Source of the DNA: an uncultured Lachnospiraceae bacterium
GTDB lineage: Bacteria > Bacillota > Clostridia > Lachnospirales > Lachnospiraceae
Direction: 5' to 3'
DNA: 41,941 nt
Assembly: GCA_902789175.1 (NCBI GenBank)
Contig: CADANF010000019.1
Location: 1-41,941, forward strand
The translations under genes and the position numbers were made by a program. The notes beneath the pieces were generated by a model. That model was not told the DNA's origin. It did no database searches and saw only the letters and a program-made list of their open reading frames with translations. Shown piece after piece: positions 6,752 through 14,735 of this stretch (positions are counted from its first letter, which is position 1; the number at the start of each line of letters is the position of its first letter).

Positions 6752-9355
6752 ATGGGTGAGATTAATGAAGATGAGCTTAAAAAATTAGCATATGAGATTG
6801 ATGAATTAGGTGGAAATCCTTTAAGCAAATTAGAGAGTATATTAAAACTCCTTCCATCCAATATTTATATTAAGGATAAAGAGGGAAGATATCTGTTTGC
6901 AACCCAGTATTGGCATCATCTGGATATGGGAGAAGATAATGGACATTGGTCTATTGCAGGAAAGACGGATCTTGAAGTAAGAAAAGATAAAGAAAATGCG
7001 CTTATTGCCATGGAAAGTGACAAAAGAGTAATTGAAAGCGATAAGGGCACAAGCTATGTGTTAAATATCAATCTGGACAATAAGCAGGAATATTTTAAGG
7101 TAATAAAAGAGCCTATCCATGACGACGAAGGAAATGTAGTTGGAATAGTTGGGCTTATTTATGATGTGACTGAAGAGGAGACTATAAGGATCAGCCTTGA
7201 GAAAGAGTCTTTATTTGATTCTCTTACAGGTTTAAGAAATAGAAGAGCTTATGATCTTTATATCGAAGAAGTAGAAAAAGGAGAAAATCTTCCTGTCAGC
7301 TTTATAGTTGTTGATTGTAATGATCTTAAGGAAACAAATGATACCTTCGGTCATCTTGTTGGGGATGAATTAATCAGAATGACATCGGTAGTTCTTAGGG
7401 ATGTACTTCCTGAAAGATTTCAATTATTTAGGACCGGAGGAGATGAGTTTGTTTCCATCCTTCCAGGAATAGATATTAATCAGGCGAATAAATATGCTGA
7501 AGAAATAATCGAACTTGAGCATTCTTTCAGGATTAGAAATAATACTTTAAGTCTGGCTATTGGAACAGCCTGTTGGGATAACAGGGATATAGATATCAGA
7601 GATATTATAAAAGATGCTGATATGGCAATGTATTCTAATAAGGAAATATTAAAAAGAAATGACGGAAGAATAAAAAAAGAAGATAGACTTATAAATCCCG
7701 AATTTAATCCATTTTTAGAGGCTTTAAATAAGAGTGTTGATACAGTAAGTGCTGTCAGTGAAGGGTTAAAAAGTATTGGAGGCTTTATAAGACTTGGAAA
7801 ACTTACAGTAACCCTTTATCAGCCAATAAGCAAATATACGCCTATGGGTGAAATGATGGAAAAAACTATCTATCTCACAGAAAAAGAAGTGTCACAGGAA
7901 AGTGATTATGTGAGAGAAATCCATATTGAAGAAGGTGGGATGGTTGTATTTAAGGGTTATGTCATTAAGGGAGAAGATTCATTTACCTATAATGAAAGAG
8001 CTGACCTTAATGCAATAATAGATATCATCATGCTTCATGGAGCCAGAAACAGACTTATTTCCAAGCTTAAGATGATAAGTCTTACCAACTATCTTACAGG
8101 TCTTCCAAATTCAGGTGGGTTTATAAATGAGATAGTTAATAAATTAAATAATGGGGACATAATAAGATTTGATTCTTATTTTATCAATTTACGTGGGTTT
8201 GGAATAATAAATCGTAAATATGGCAGAGTTGAAGGAGATAATTGTGTTAAGAGATATGCAGATAAGATAAGTAAGGAACTTGTAAAGGGTGAAGTGCTTT
8301 CACACTTTGGCGGCGATAATTTTGCTGCCCTTATTTATAAAGACAGGAGAAAAGAGTTCCTTAATTTCATATCTTCTCTTCAGATCAGCGCATATCGTGG
8401 TCCTTTTGAGGATAAGGTAAGAGTATATTCAACGGCAGGCTTATATCCTATTAATGAATTTGAACAGCCGGAGGAGATCATGACAGCTTGTTCTGCGGCT
8501 TTATCCATAGCAAGAGCTCAGAGAAAAGATGTGGTAGTCATTAATCCTGAAATGCATAAGCAGATCATTTTAAATAAGATGCTGATGCAGGAATTTTCTG
8601 ATGCCCTTAAAAATAATGCCATAGAAGTATATTATCAGCCTAAGGTGGATATTAGAACAAATGAGATAATAGGTGCCGAGGCTCTTGCCAGATGGAACAG
8701 AGATAATGATATTCTTCTTCCTGCAAAGTTTATCTCAATATTGGAGAAAAATGGACATTCACTAGAACTTGATCTTTATATGCTAAAAAAGGTATGTGCA
8801 GATATAAAAGGCTGGCAGGACTTAGGAAATGATACTGTTCCTGTTTCAGTAAATTTTTCCAGAAGAGACATTTGTGATGAGGAAAGAACACCGAAGGATA
8901 CAGCTAATATGATCTTATCTGTAATAGAGTGTGCAGGAATAGATCCTGGTAAGATAATGATCGAAGTAACTGAGACTGTTGATGAAACTGAGCAAAAACA
9001 GTTATTTGAATTTATGACAGAGCTTTGCCTTGGTGGCATAAATACGAGTATAGACGATTTTGGAACAGGTTATAGTTCTTTATCTATCTTAAGAGATTTT
9101 CCAATATCTGAGATTAAGATTGATAGAAGCTTTATAAATTATGAGAGATTGGGAAAAAATGACGAGATTATAATCCAGAGTATTATCACAATGGCAAGGA
9201 AACTGGGAATCGATGTTATAACCGAAGGTGTTGAAACAGAGAATCAGATTGAATTCTTAAGAAATCTTGGATGTTACAAAGTACAGGGGTTCTTATATGA
9301 TGAACCTCTGACAAAATATGAGTGGGAAAGAAGATTAACCCGCGGTGGATACTAA
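6752..9355 (+). CDS. PAS-GGDEF-GGDEF-EAL cyclic-di-GMP signalling protein
   Basis: An 867-aa protein. The start at 6752 is chosen because AGGGGAGG lies 6 bases upstream; an in-frame ATG at 6674 falls inside the preceding terminator. Order: a PAS-like domain (about 35-145), a first GGDEF with intact GGDEF at 229-233 (diguanylate cyclase signature, no RxxD inhibitory site before it), a second degenerate GGDEF reading GGDNF at 520-524, and an EAL domain with EAL at 643-645, IEVTET, DDFGTGYSSL, KIDRSF and TEGVET all present. The EAL domain is probably an active cyclic-di-GMP phosphodiesterase. No membrane segments are evident, so it is likely a cytoplasmic bifunctional regulator. It is transcribed alone and followed by a strong terminator. 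Confidence 0.9.
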   Translation: MGEINEDELKKLAYEIDELGGNPLSKLESILKLLPSNIYIKDKEGRYLFATQYWHHLDMGEDNGHWSIAGKTDLEVRKDKENALIAMESDKRVIESDKGTSYVLNINLDNKQEYFKVIKEPIHDDEGNVVGIVGLIYDVTEEETIRISLEKESLFDSLTGLRNRRAYDLYIEEVEKGENLPVSFIVVDCNDLKETNDTFGHLVGDELIRMTSVVLRDVLPERFQLFRTGGDEFVSILPGIDINQANKYAEEIIELEHSFRIRNNTLSLAIGTACWDNRDIDIRDIIKDADMAMYSNKEILKRNDGRIKKEDRLINPEFNPFLEALNKSVDTVSAVSEGLKSIGGFIRLGKLTVTLYQPISKYTPMGEMMEKTIYLTEKEVSQESDYVREIHIEEGGMVVFKGYVIKGEDSFTYNERADLNAIIDIIMLHGARNRLISKLKMISLTNYLTGLPNSGGFINEIVNKLNNGDIIRFDSYFINLRGFGIINRKYGRVEGDNCVKRYADKISKELVKGEVLSHFGGDNFAALIYKDRRKEFLNFISSLQISAYRGPFEDKVRVYSTAGLYPINEFEQPEEIMTACSAALSIARAQRKDVVVINPEMHKQIILNKMLMQEFSDALKNNAIEVYYQPKVDIRTNEIIGAEALARWNRDNDILLPAKFISILEKNGHSLELDLYMLKKVCADIKGWQDLGNDTVPVSVNFSRRDICDEERTPKDTANMILSVIECAGIDPGKIMIEVTETVDETEQKQLFEFMTELCLGGINTSIDDFGTGYSSLSILRDFPISEIKIDRSFINYERLGKNDEIIIQSIITMARKLGIDVITEGVETENQIEFLRNLGCYKVQGFLYDEPLTKYEWERRLTRGGY

Positions 9356-9498
9356 AAAAGAAATAGATTAAATGGCCAATAGCCCAAAAAAGGCAAGGTC
9401 CGAGCGCACTAAGAATGTGCTTTCGGGCCTTGCCTTTTTTGATGTTATGGCCATGGAACTGTATTGTTTTTAAGCCTTTCCTTTTTTTGTTATGGCCA
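9354..9498 (+). repeat. Left copy of ~145-bp inverted repeat bracketing the bacteriocin cassette
   Basis: Read on the + strand this segment is near-identical to the reverse complement of 13046-13190. Shared landmarks in order are an A-run, TTAAATGGCCA, TAGCCC, a hairpin arm, the loop region GCGCACTAAGAATGTGC, the second arm, GATGTTATGGCCATGGAAC, TATTGTTTTTA and GTTATGGCCA. Within the left copy, GTTATGGCCATGGAAC occurs twice (9444-9459 and 9489-9504, the second running just past the shared end). There is no transposase in either copy. The pair could be the ends of a mobile cassette or the product of a local inverted duplication. Confidence 0.85.
9385..9440. terminator. Bidirectional terminator inside the left inverted repeat
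   Basis: A-run, GGCAAGG (9392-9398), CCGA (9400-9403), GCAC loop GTGC, TCGG (9423-9426), CCTTGCC (9428-9434), then T6. It is a long stem flanked by A6 and T6, so it can act in both directions. It terminates the PAS-GGDEF-EAL gene and insulates the bacteriocin locus. Confidence 0.8.
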
Positions 9499-9541
9499 TG
9501 GAACATTAAAAATTATATTTTTACAAAATAATAATATTCTG

Positions 9542-9608
9542 TTGACAAAATATAAAATGGTGCGCTTTTAAATTTTGTGATTGACTTTTGGTAAATGGAA
9601 ACTATAAT
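9542..9608 (+). promoter_or_regulatory. Distal promoter region (P1) of the bacteriocin locus
   Basis: TTGACT (9581-9586) and TATAAT (9603-9608) are separated by 16 bases, close to consensus. A further TTGACA lies at 9542-9547, with a weaker -10 candidate (TTTAAA or similar) downstream. Transcription from about 9615 would give a leader of roughly 280 bases before the bacteriocin gene. Confidence 0.55.
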
Positions 9609-9678
9609 ATTTTTTAGAGGATGTTTTTTACATGGATGATTGGTGCAGTAAATGAACACAGACGGGGGAGGTTTTTAT

Positions 9679-9714
9679 ATGTTGAGGGTAAGAATTCCAA
9701 ACTTTTCCAGTTAA
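9679..9714 (+). CDS. Possible 11-aa leader peptide upstream of the bacteriocin gene
   Basis: An ATG at 9679 opens an 11-codon frame (MLRVRIPNFSS, stop 9712-9714) behind a very strong ribosome site, GGGGGAGG at 9664-9671, 7 bases away. A smaller frame (MDDWCSK, 9632-9655) lies just before it behind AGAGG. Such a good ribosome site on so short a frame could mark a leader or signal peptide, or be chance. There is no secretion signal. Confidence 0.3.
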   Translation: MLRVRIPNFSS

Positions 9715-9741
9715 TTGTTTAATTATTTAATATGGTATAAG

Positions 9742-9847
9742 GCAATAATTTTATTGCATTATATAAAAAAGGACTCTGGATTAAATCGCGAATAACCAGA
9801 GTCCAAAACCCTAGCACTTTAAGAAAAAGTACTAGATAAAGTATACT
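9742..9847 (+). promoter_or_regulatory. Structured leader, operator-like dyad and proximal promoter (P2) of the bacteriocin gene
   Basis: This part of the 538-base gap (9356-9893) holds three hairpins: GCAATAA-TT-TTATTGC (9742-9757), GGACTCTGG (9771-9779) with CCAGAGTCC (9796-9804), and CTAGCACTT (9811-9819) with AAGTACTAG (9827-9835, one mismatch). The last overlaps a candidate -35, TTAAGA (9819-9824), set 17 bases before TATACT (9842-9847). The dyad could therefore be a repressor site over P2, while the two upstream stems fold in the P1 transcript. Neither has a clear T-run. Confidence 0.45.
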
Positions 9848-9893
9848 GCTTTTTCTTATAAGTGTAAATAATAACAAAGGAGATATTAGATTT

Positions 9894-10211
9894 ATGAGAA
9901 AATTCAAGAAAATGATTTCGGCAGTGGTTCTTTCTGCTATGTTATCATTATCAATCGCTGGGGCAGTAAGTGCCAAGGTTATTGATTCAGATCATGGACA
10001 TTTTGATGGAGGAATAAGAGGGGATTATGTCTATTCATCTTACTATGATACAGATTATAATTGGTATTCAGCAACAGCTATAGGACAGAAACGTAATAAA
10101 ATAAAATACAAAATAGGTCAGCGTGAATTTGGAAGAACAGCCTTTGTGACATCTTTAAAAAAAGGAAGTGGAAATGAAGCCTGGTATGATTTTGGAGGGG
10201 GAAAACATTAA
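9894..10211 (+). CDS. Lactococcin 972 family bacteriocin precursor
   Basis: A 105-aa precursor with a Sec signal peptide (MRKFKK, hydrophobic core, A-V-S-A cleavage after residue 27), leaving a 78-residue mature peptide without cysteines. The mature part follows the lactococcin 972 pattern: an early GG with aromatic and basic residues, Y-S-S-Y-Y, Y-S-A-T-A, a basic middle, and W-Y-D-F near the end. Lactococcin 972 is a Sec-secreted, unmodified peptide that binds lipid II and blocks septum formation. The two downstream genes are the usual partners of this family. The tail after the terminal aromatic block is GGGKH, an extension compared with the lactococcal peptide as I recall it. AAGGAG precedes the ATG by 11 bases. 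Confidence 0.82.
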   Translation: MRKFKKMISAVVLSAMLSLSIAGAVSAKVIDSDHGHFDGGIRGDYVYSSYYDTDYNWYSATAIGQKRNKIKYKIGQREFGRTAFVTSLKKGSGNEAWYDFGGGKH

Positions 10212-10224
10212 GTAATAGATTTGT

Positions 10225-10258
10225 AGGGCTATCTTTATGTAATAGATAGCCCTTTTTC
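10225..10258 (+). terminator. Terminator between the bacteriocin gene and its transport/immunity genes
   Basis: GGGCTATC (10226-10233), loop, GATAGCCC (10245-10252), then TTTTT. It lies 14 bases after the bacteriocin stop and before the DUF1430 gene. Partial read-through would keep the peptide message well above the immunity/transport message. Confidence 0.8.
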
Positions 10259-10280
10259 TTAAAATAATAAGGTAGCATGT

Positions 10281-12389
10281 ATGAAAAAAAAGACTATAGT
10301 ATTCGGACTTTTGATATTAAATATATTAATTATGACATCTATTCTGATGGCTTCTTTTTCTGTTCAGTCAGAGGAGAGTCTTACCAAAGGAAAGATTAAA
10401 TTAACATTTCTAAAACCAAATTCTAAATCAAATAAAGAGGCTTTAAAACAGATATATGAAACAGCTAATAGGTATAATATAGATTTGCTTCTTGAATATT
10501 ATAATGAAAAGGGCGAATTGGATTATTATTATATTTATAAAACTCCTGAATCATGGCAAATGGATCTACAAGGGGGAAAACTTGAAGAGGGAATAATATA
10601 TTCTACAAAACCGCAGCGAGATGAAAAAAAAATATATGGTATTTTTTATGAGACTTATACGGAAAGATTAGTTCCCTTTGAAAAAATATCAGAGATAAAG
10701 GACATAAATCTCTCTACAGTATCAATTTGGATTCCGTCAAAGTATAAGACTATATATAGTCAGTTATTAACTAAAATGGCATATGAAGAGTCAAATCGAC
10801 AAGGTGGAGTGGTATACGATGAGAGTATTAATTTAAAGATATTGTTAGTTGTAATGACATTGTTTTTCCTTTTATCAGTGGTCATTTATTCTTTTTCAAG
10901 AAATTCAGAATATTCAATCTGTAAGACGCAAGGATATTCTCCTTTTGATATATTAAGAATGGAATATAAGGAAATAATAATTCCATCTATAATGGTCATA
11001 GGAATAGAAAGTTTATGCATAACTGTTTTTTTATCATCAATATATAATCTAGGCACAGCAGGAGTATTCTTTCTAAAAAATGGAAGTTATTATATTCTTC
11101 TATATGGAATTTTTTTTGTGATCTTTTCTTTGGCAGTTATATATGTTTACAGTATTGTTGGAATTCTTGATATAAAGGGAAAGAATTTAAACAGATTTTT
11201 GATCGGTATAAGTGCAGTTTTAAAATTGCTGGCTTTAGTAATCATATGTATTAATTTATCTCAGATAACAATTCAGGTGAAAGAATTATTTAAGGATATA
11301 GAGATGTATTCTAATTCAAAGAAAATGTTTGATGGGATAGCAGATCTGCAGTTTTCAGATGGATCAAGAGATACTGAAAGTAATGAAAAATATATTGCGG
11401 AGAAATACTTGGATTTTCTTGAAAATACAGATGAAGTATTTGTTATGGAACTGCCTAATTTAGATTATTTAGATTTTCAACCCTCGGATGAAGAAATGAG
11501 GGAGAGGCTTGGACCAGAACTATATAGAGACTATCTGGAAGAGAAAAAAAATCATGCTGAATTTGGTAGAGTAAGTATAGGTTATTTAAATATTAATGAT
11601 ATTTACCTCCTTGATGGAAGAAGATTAACTCCGGATATGATTGATGTGAAAAAAAATAATTATCTTGTCCCTGAGGGATATGATTTTACTGTGGCAGAAA
11701 AACAGTTTAAGAAGTATTTAAATATAGACGCTAATTTTATATATTATGACAGCAATTGTGAATTTTATGCATATAATCCGACCATATCAAGAAAAAGTGA
11801 TGGGAAAGAACAAAGATTATTCTTGGAAATAATAAATCCAGATTGGTATAGACAAAGGATGATTACAGATCCGGAAGCGGAAGAAGAAGGTTCTGTAACA
11901 GAAATGATGGGATGGACTTATTTTACATATGATAAAGATAGTGAATTATCTGCTTATGAACAGATTTATGACAGCGTTAATAAGTATGATCTGACACCAA
12001 ATATGTTTGAGGCCTCAGCGGTTTCTCAGATTTTTTATGAAGGATTATATGGAAATATAAAATACAGCATTGGTCTGATCACAAACTCGATCATATATAT
12101 CATCTCTTATCTGATATTGCTTTTTTATGCAATAAGTCTTTTGATCAATAACCATACGAGAGAGATTATCATAAAGATTAGAGAAGGATATTCATTTATT
12201 AATATGTTCTGGTTACATATTTTTTTGCTTGCATATCAGGTACCTGTTCTAATCCTTGCAAGTATTAGATGGAACATTAATATATGGATTGCGTTATCTG
12301 CTATTGTTGTGGATATTCTGCTATTTATACTGATGTCGAATCGCATCGTTAAAAAGAAGAATTTAGCAAAGCTGGAAGCAATTAAATAG
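10281..12389 (+). CDS. Bacteriocin-associated integral membrane protein (DUF1430 / TIGR01654 type)
   Basis: A 702-aa membrane protein with one N-terminal helix (about 5-27), an external segment, a block of four helices (about 186-206, 230-252, 264-290 and 301-325), a large external domain (about 340-590) and three C-terminal helices (about 593-620, 640-660 and 665-690). This split layout, like the FtsX/MacB permeases, and the placement between a lactococcin-972-like peptide and its ATPase match the bacteriocin-associated membrane protein family. Its role is taken to be immunity and/or export together with the ATPase. The start follows AAGGTAG. Sequence is very AT-rich, more so than the metal operon downstream. 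Confidence 0.8.
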   Translation: MKKKTIVFGLLILNILIMTSILMASFSVQSEESLTKGKIKLTFLKPNSKSNKEALKQIYETANRYNIDLLLEYYNEKGELDYYYIYKTPESWQMDLQGGKLEEGIIYSTKPQRDEKKIYGIFYETYTERLVPFEKISEIKDINLSTVSIWIPSKYKTIYSQLLTKMAYEESNRQGGVVYDESINLKILLVVMTLFFLLSVVIYSFSRNSEYSICKTQGYSPFDILRMEYKEIIIPSIMVIGIESLCITVFLSSIYNLGTAGVFFLKNGSYYILLYGIFFVIFSLAVIYVYSIVGILDIKGKNLNRFLIGISAVLKLLALVIICINLSQITIQVKELFKDIEMYSNSKKMFDGIADLQFSDGSRDTESNEKYIAEKYLDFLENTDEVFVMELPNLDYLDFQPSDEEMRERLGPELYRDYLEEKKNHAEFGRVSIGYLNINDIYLLDGRRLTPDMIDVKKNNYLVPEGYDFTVAEKQFKKYLNIDANFIYYDSNCEFYAYNPTISRKSDGKEQRLFLEIINPDWYRQRMITDPEAEEEGSVTEMMGWTYFTYDKDSELSAYEQIYDSVNKYDLTPNMFEASAVSQIFYEGLYGNIKYSIGLITNSIIYIISYLILLFYAISLLINNHTREIIIKIREGYSFINMFWLHIFLLAYQVPVLILASIRWNINIWIALSAIVVDILLFILMSNRIVKKKNLAKLEAIK

Positions 12390-12415
12390 TAGAAGAGGGG
12401 AAAAATATACTAATT

Positions 12416-13042
12416 ATGAGCGTTATTAATTTAGAAAATATTTCAAAGTCCTATGGACATCATATGGTTTTTAAGGATTATAATCTTTCCGTAGAAGAAG
12501 GAGAATTTGTAGCGATCTGTGGAGAAAGTGGAAAAGGAAAGACCACATTGCTAAATATCATGGGAATGATAGAAAAAGCTGATAAAGGAGATCTTTATCT
12601 GTTTGATAAGAAAAATCCTGATATCAGAAAGCCAAGTGGAAGAAAGTTGCTAAGAACTGAAATGACTTACGTTTTTCAGAACTATGGCCTAGTAGAGGAT
12701 AAGACAGTTCAGTACAACTTAAATATTGCATCACATTTCACGGATGTTACCGAAAAGGATATTGAAGAGGTTTTAACGAAAGTTGGACTGGATAAAAATA
12801 TATTAAAAAGTAAAGTATATACTCTTAGTGGTGGAGAACAGCAGAGAGTTGCTATAGCAAGAGTATTCCTTAAGAAATGTAAATTACTGCTGGCAGACGA
12901 ACCAACAGGAAGCCTTGATGCAGGAAATAAGGAAATAGTTATGAAACTATTTGAAAAGTTAAACAAAGAAGGAACAACTATAGTAATGGTAACTCACGAT
13001 GAAGAAATCCTCAAATACGCCACCAGAATAGTGGAGTTATAA
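12416..13042 (+). CDS. ABC transporter ATPase, lactococcin 972 group
   Basis: A 208-aa stand-alone nucleotide-binding subunit with Walker A GESGKGKTT, Q-loop VFQNYGLV, signature LSGGEQQR, Walker B LLLADEPTGSLD and switch His in VTHDEE. The MacB/LolD-like short form fits the ATPase that accompanies DUF1430 proteins (TIGR03608 type). It follows that gene by 26 bases. AGAGGGG lies about 14 bases before the ATG, a long spacing, but no better start is visible. The stop (13040-13042) is only 3 bases from the right inverted repeat. Confidence 0.9.
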   Translation: MSVINLENISKSYGHHMVFKDYNLSVEEGEFVAICGESGKGKTTLLNIMGMIEKADKGDLYLFDKKNPDIRKPSGRKLLRTEMTYVFQNYGLVEDKTVQYNLNIASHFTDVTEKDIEEVLTKVGLDKNILKSKVYTLSGGEQQRVAIARVFLKKCKLLLADEPTGSLDAGNKEIVMKLFEKLNKEGTTIVMVTHDEEILKYATRIVEL

Positions 13043-13045
13043 AAT

Positions 13046-13190
13046 TGGCCATAACAAAAAAGAAAAGTTATAAAAACAATATGGTTCCATGGCCATAACA
13101 TCAAAAAAGGAAAGGCACGAAAGCACATTCTTAGTGCGCTCGTACCTTTCCTTTTTTGGGCTACTGGCCATTTAAACTATTTTCATTTTT
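13046..13190 (-). repeat. Right copy of ~145-bp inverted repeat
   Basis: This is the reverse-complement partner of 9354-9498. The outer end (13164-13190) is coding sequence for the last residues of the MATE transporter, and its TAG stop (13161-13163) is within the repeat. The left copy has matching but non-coding sequence. This suggests the left copy was made from the MATE 3' flank, or that both are ends of one element that inserted at the MATE stop. It holds one full GTTATGGCCATGGAAC (13084-13099, minus strand). Confidence 0.85.
13103..13157. terminator. Bidirectional terminator inside the right inverted repeat
   Basis: A6, GGAAAGG (13109-13115), ACGA, GCAC loop GTGC, TCGT, CCTTTCC (13145-13151), T6. 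It separates the convergent ABC ATPase and MATE genes. Compared with the left copy, two base pairs differ and both remain paired (C:G there, A:T here). Confidence 0.8.
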
Positions 13191-14522
13191 TTTGCTTAGG
13201 CCATCCCAAGGCCCTGTTGTATAAAAATAAACTGACATTCCAGCAGCTATAGTCCATCCTATTGGCCAGGCACACCATATTCCAGTGGATTTTAGCGCTG
13301 TATGGGAAAGAATTATGGCAAGTATCACTCTGAGTATAAGATCTGTAAAGGTTGAACACATAAATTTTCCCATCATGTCTGAACCGCGGAGAAAACCGTC
13401 GGCTACAAGCTTTGCTGATATAATGAGATAAAATGGAGCAACTATTCTAAGGAAGATTACTCCTGAATGCTGAGCTTCGAAAGAAGGATTATCCATAAAG
13501 AATATAAGGAGATATTTTCCTAAGGTTGTATATATTATGATCAGTGGTATGGAAAGGATCCATATCATTTTAAGGCCGGCTTTAAAACCTTCAGGGATTC
13601 GTTTATATTTACGGGCACCGATATTTTGAGCAGCATAGTTTGAGATACCATTTCCAAGGGTTGTAAAGGAAGTGATAACCAAATTGTTAAGCTTGATTGC
13701 AGCGCTGTAACCTGCCATGATTCCTGGACCAAAGCCATTTATAAGGCGCTGGATTATGATATTTCCGATAGAGATAAAACTTTGCTGTAAAATACTTGGG
13801 ATTGCTACTTTGCTTATCTTAAGCAGTAGTGTAAATGAGAAAAGCTGGAACTTTCCTTCGTTTGGGATAGCTTTAAGTCTGATAAATATTACAATAAGAG
13901 CAAGAAAACAGCTGATTCCCTGGCAGATAAATGTTGCCCAGGCAACTCCTGCAACGCCCATATTAAAACCTGCAACAAACCAGATATCCATTAAGATGTT
14001 TGATACAGAAGATGCTGCAAGAAAATAAAATGGAGTCCTGGAATCTCCCATAGCTGAGAAGATTCCTGTTGCTATATTGTAGAAAAGAACAAATGGAAAT
14101 CCCCATATATAGATATCCAGATATATTTTTGAATCATTAAAAACTATTGAAGGAGTCTTTATCAATCTAAGAAGATCCGTAGCAAAAGCAGTTCCAAAGA
14201 TCATTAATATCATACATATCACACCACTCATTATCATGGCAGTTGATATAGCAGATTTCATATTATTATGATCTTTAGCACCATAAAAAACGGAAGTGAT
14301 CACGGAACATCCTATATTACACCCAAATGCAAATGCAATAAAGATAAGGGTTATCTCATAACTGTTTCCAACTGCTGCAAGAGCATTTTCGCCGATAAAT
14401 CTTCCGGCAATAAGGCTGTCGGCTATATTATATAGCTGTTGAAAGATAATGCTTCCAAATAATGGCAGGCAGAATGCCCAGAGAACTTTATCGGGTTTTC
14501 CAACAGTAAGATCTTTATTCAT
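13161..14522 (-). CDS. MATE family efflux transporter
   Basis: A 453-aa polytopic membrane protein with about 12 predicted helices in two similar halves. The N-terminus (PDKVLWAFCLPLFGSIIFQQLYNIADSLIAGRFIGENALAAVG) is typical of the DinF/NorM-like MATE branch of Clostridia. These are Na+ or H+ coupled exporters of drugs or metabolites. GGAAG lies about 8 bases before the ATG on the minus strand. The last nine codons and the stop lie in the right inverted repeat. Its convergent position next to the bacteriocin locus is not evidence of a role in bacteriocin export. Confidence 0.92.
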   Translation of the reverse strand: MNKDLTVGKPDKVLWAFCLPLFGSIIFQQLYNIADSLIAGRFIGENALAAVGNSYEITLIFIAFAFGCNIGCSVITSVFYGAKDHNNMKSAISTAMIMSGVICMILMIFGTAFATDLLRLIKTPSIVFNDSKIYLDIYIWGFPFVLFYNIATGIFSAMGDSRTPFYFLAASSVSNILMDIWFVAGFNMGVAGVAWATFICQGISCFLALIVIFIRLKAIPNEGKFQLFSFTLLLKISKVAIPSILQQSFISIGNIIIQRLINGFGPGIMAGYSAAIKLNNLVITSFTTLGNGISNYAAQNIGARKYKRIPEGFKAGLKMIWILSIPLIIIYTTLGKYLLIFFMDNPSFEAQHSGVIFLRIVAPFYLIISAKLVADGFLRGSDMMGKFMCSTFTDLILRVILAIILSHTALKSTGIWCAWPIGWTIAAGMSVYFYTTGPWDGLSKKNENSLNGQ

Positions 14523-14735
14523 ATCATCAACTTCCTTTCATTCTTACATAGGATTAACACACAATTTCTTATTATATTCCTATCAAAGATGATTGTAAAA
14601 AGGAAAAAATACAGATATTATAGATATCTGGTATAACGTCACTTAAATTATTATATAAAAAAACATATGAAATGCAGAGAAAATATGGATAAAAATAAAG
14701 AGTAAAATTAGGAACATATAAGGAGAGAAAAAATA

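Noticed and set aside
13161-14522. MATE transporter as the bacteriocin exporter
   Set aside because: The peptide has a Sec signal and the family's own ABC partners are present; the MATE gene is convergent and outside the terminator-bounded cassette.
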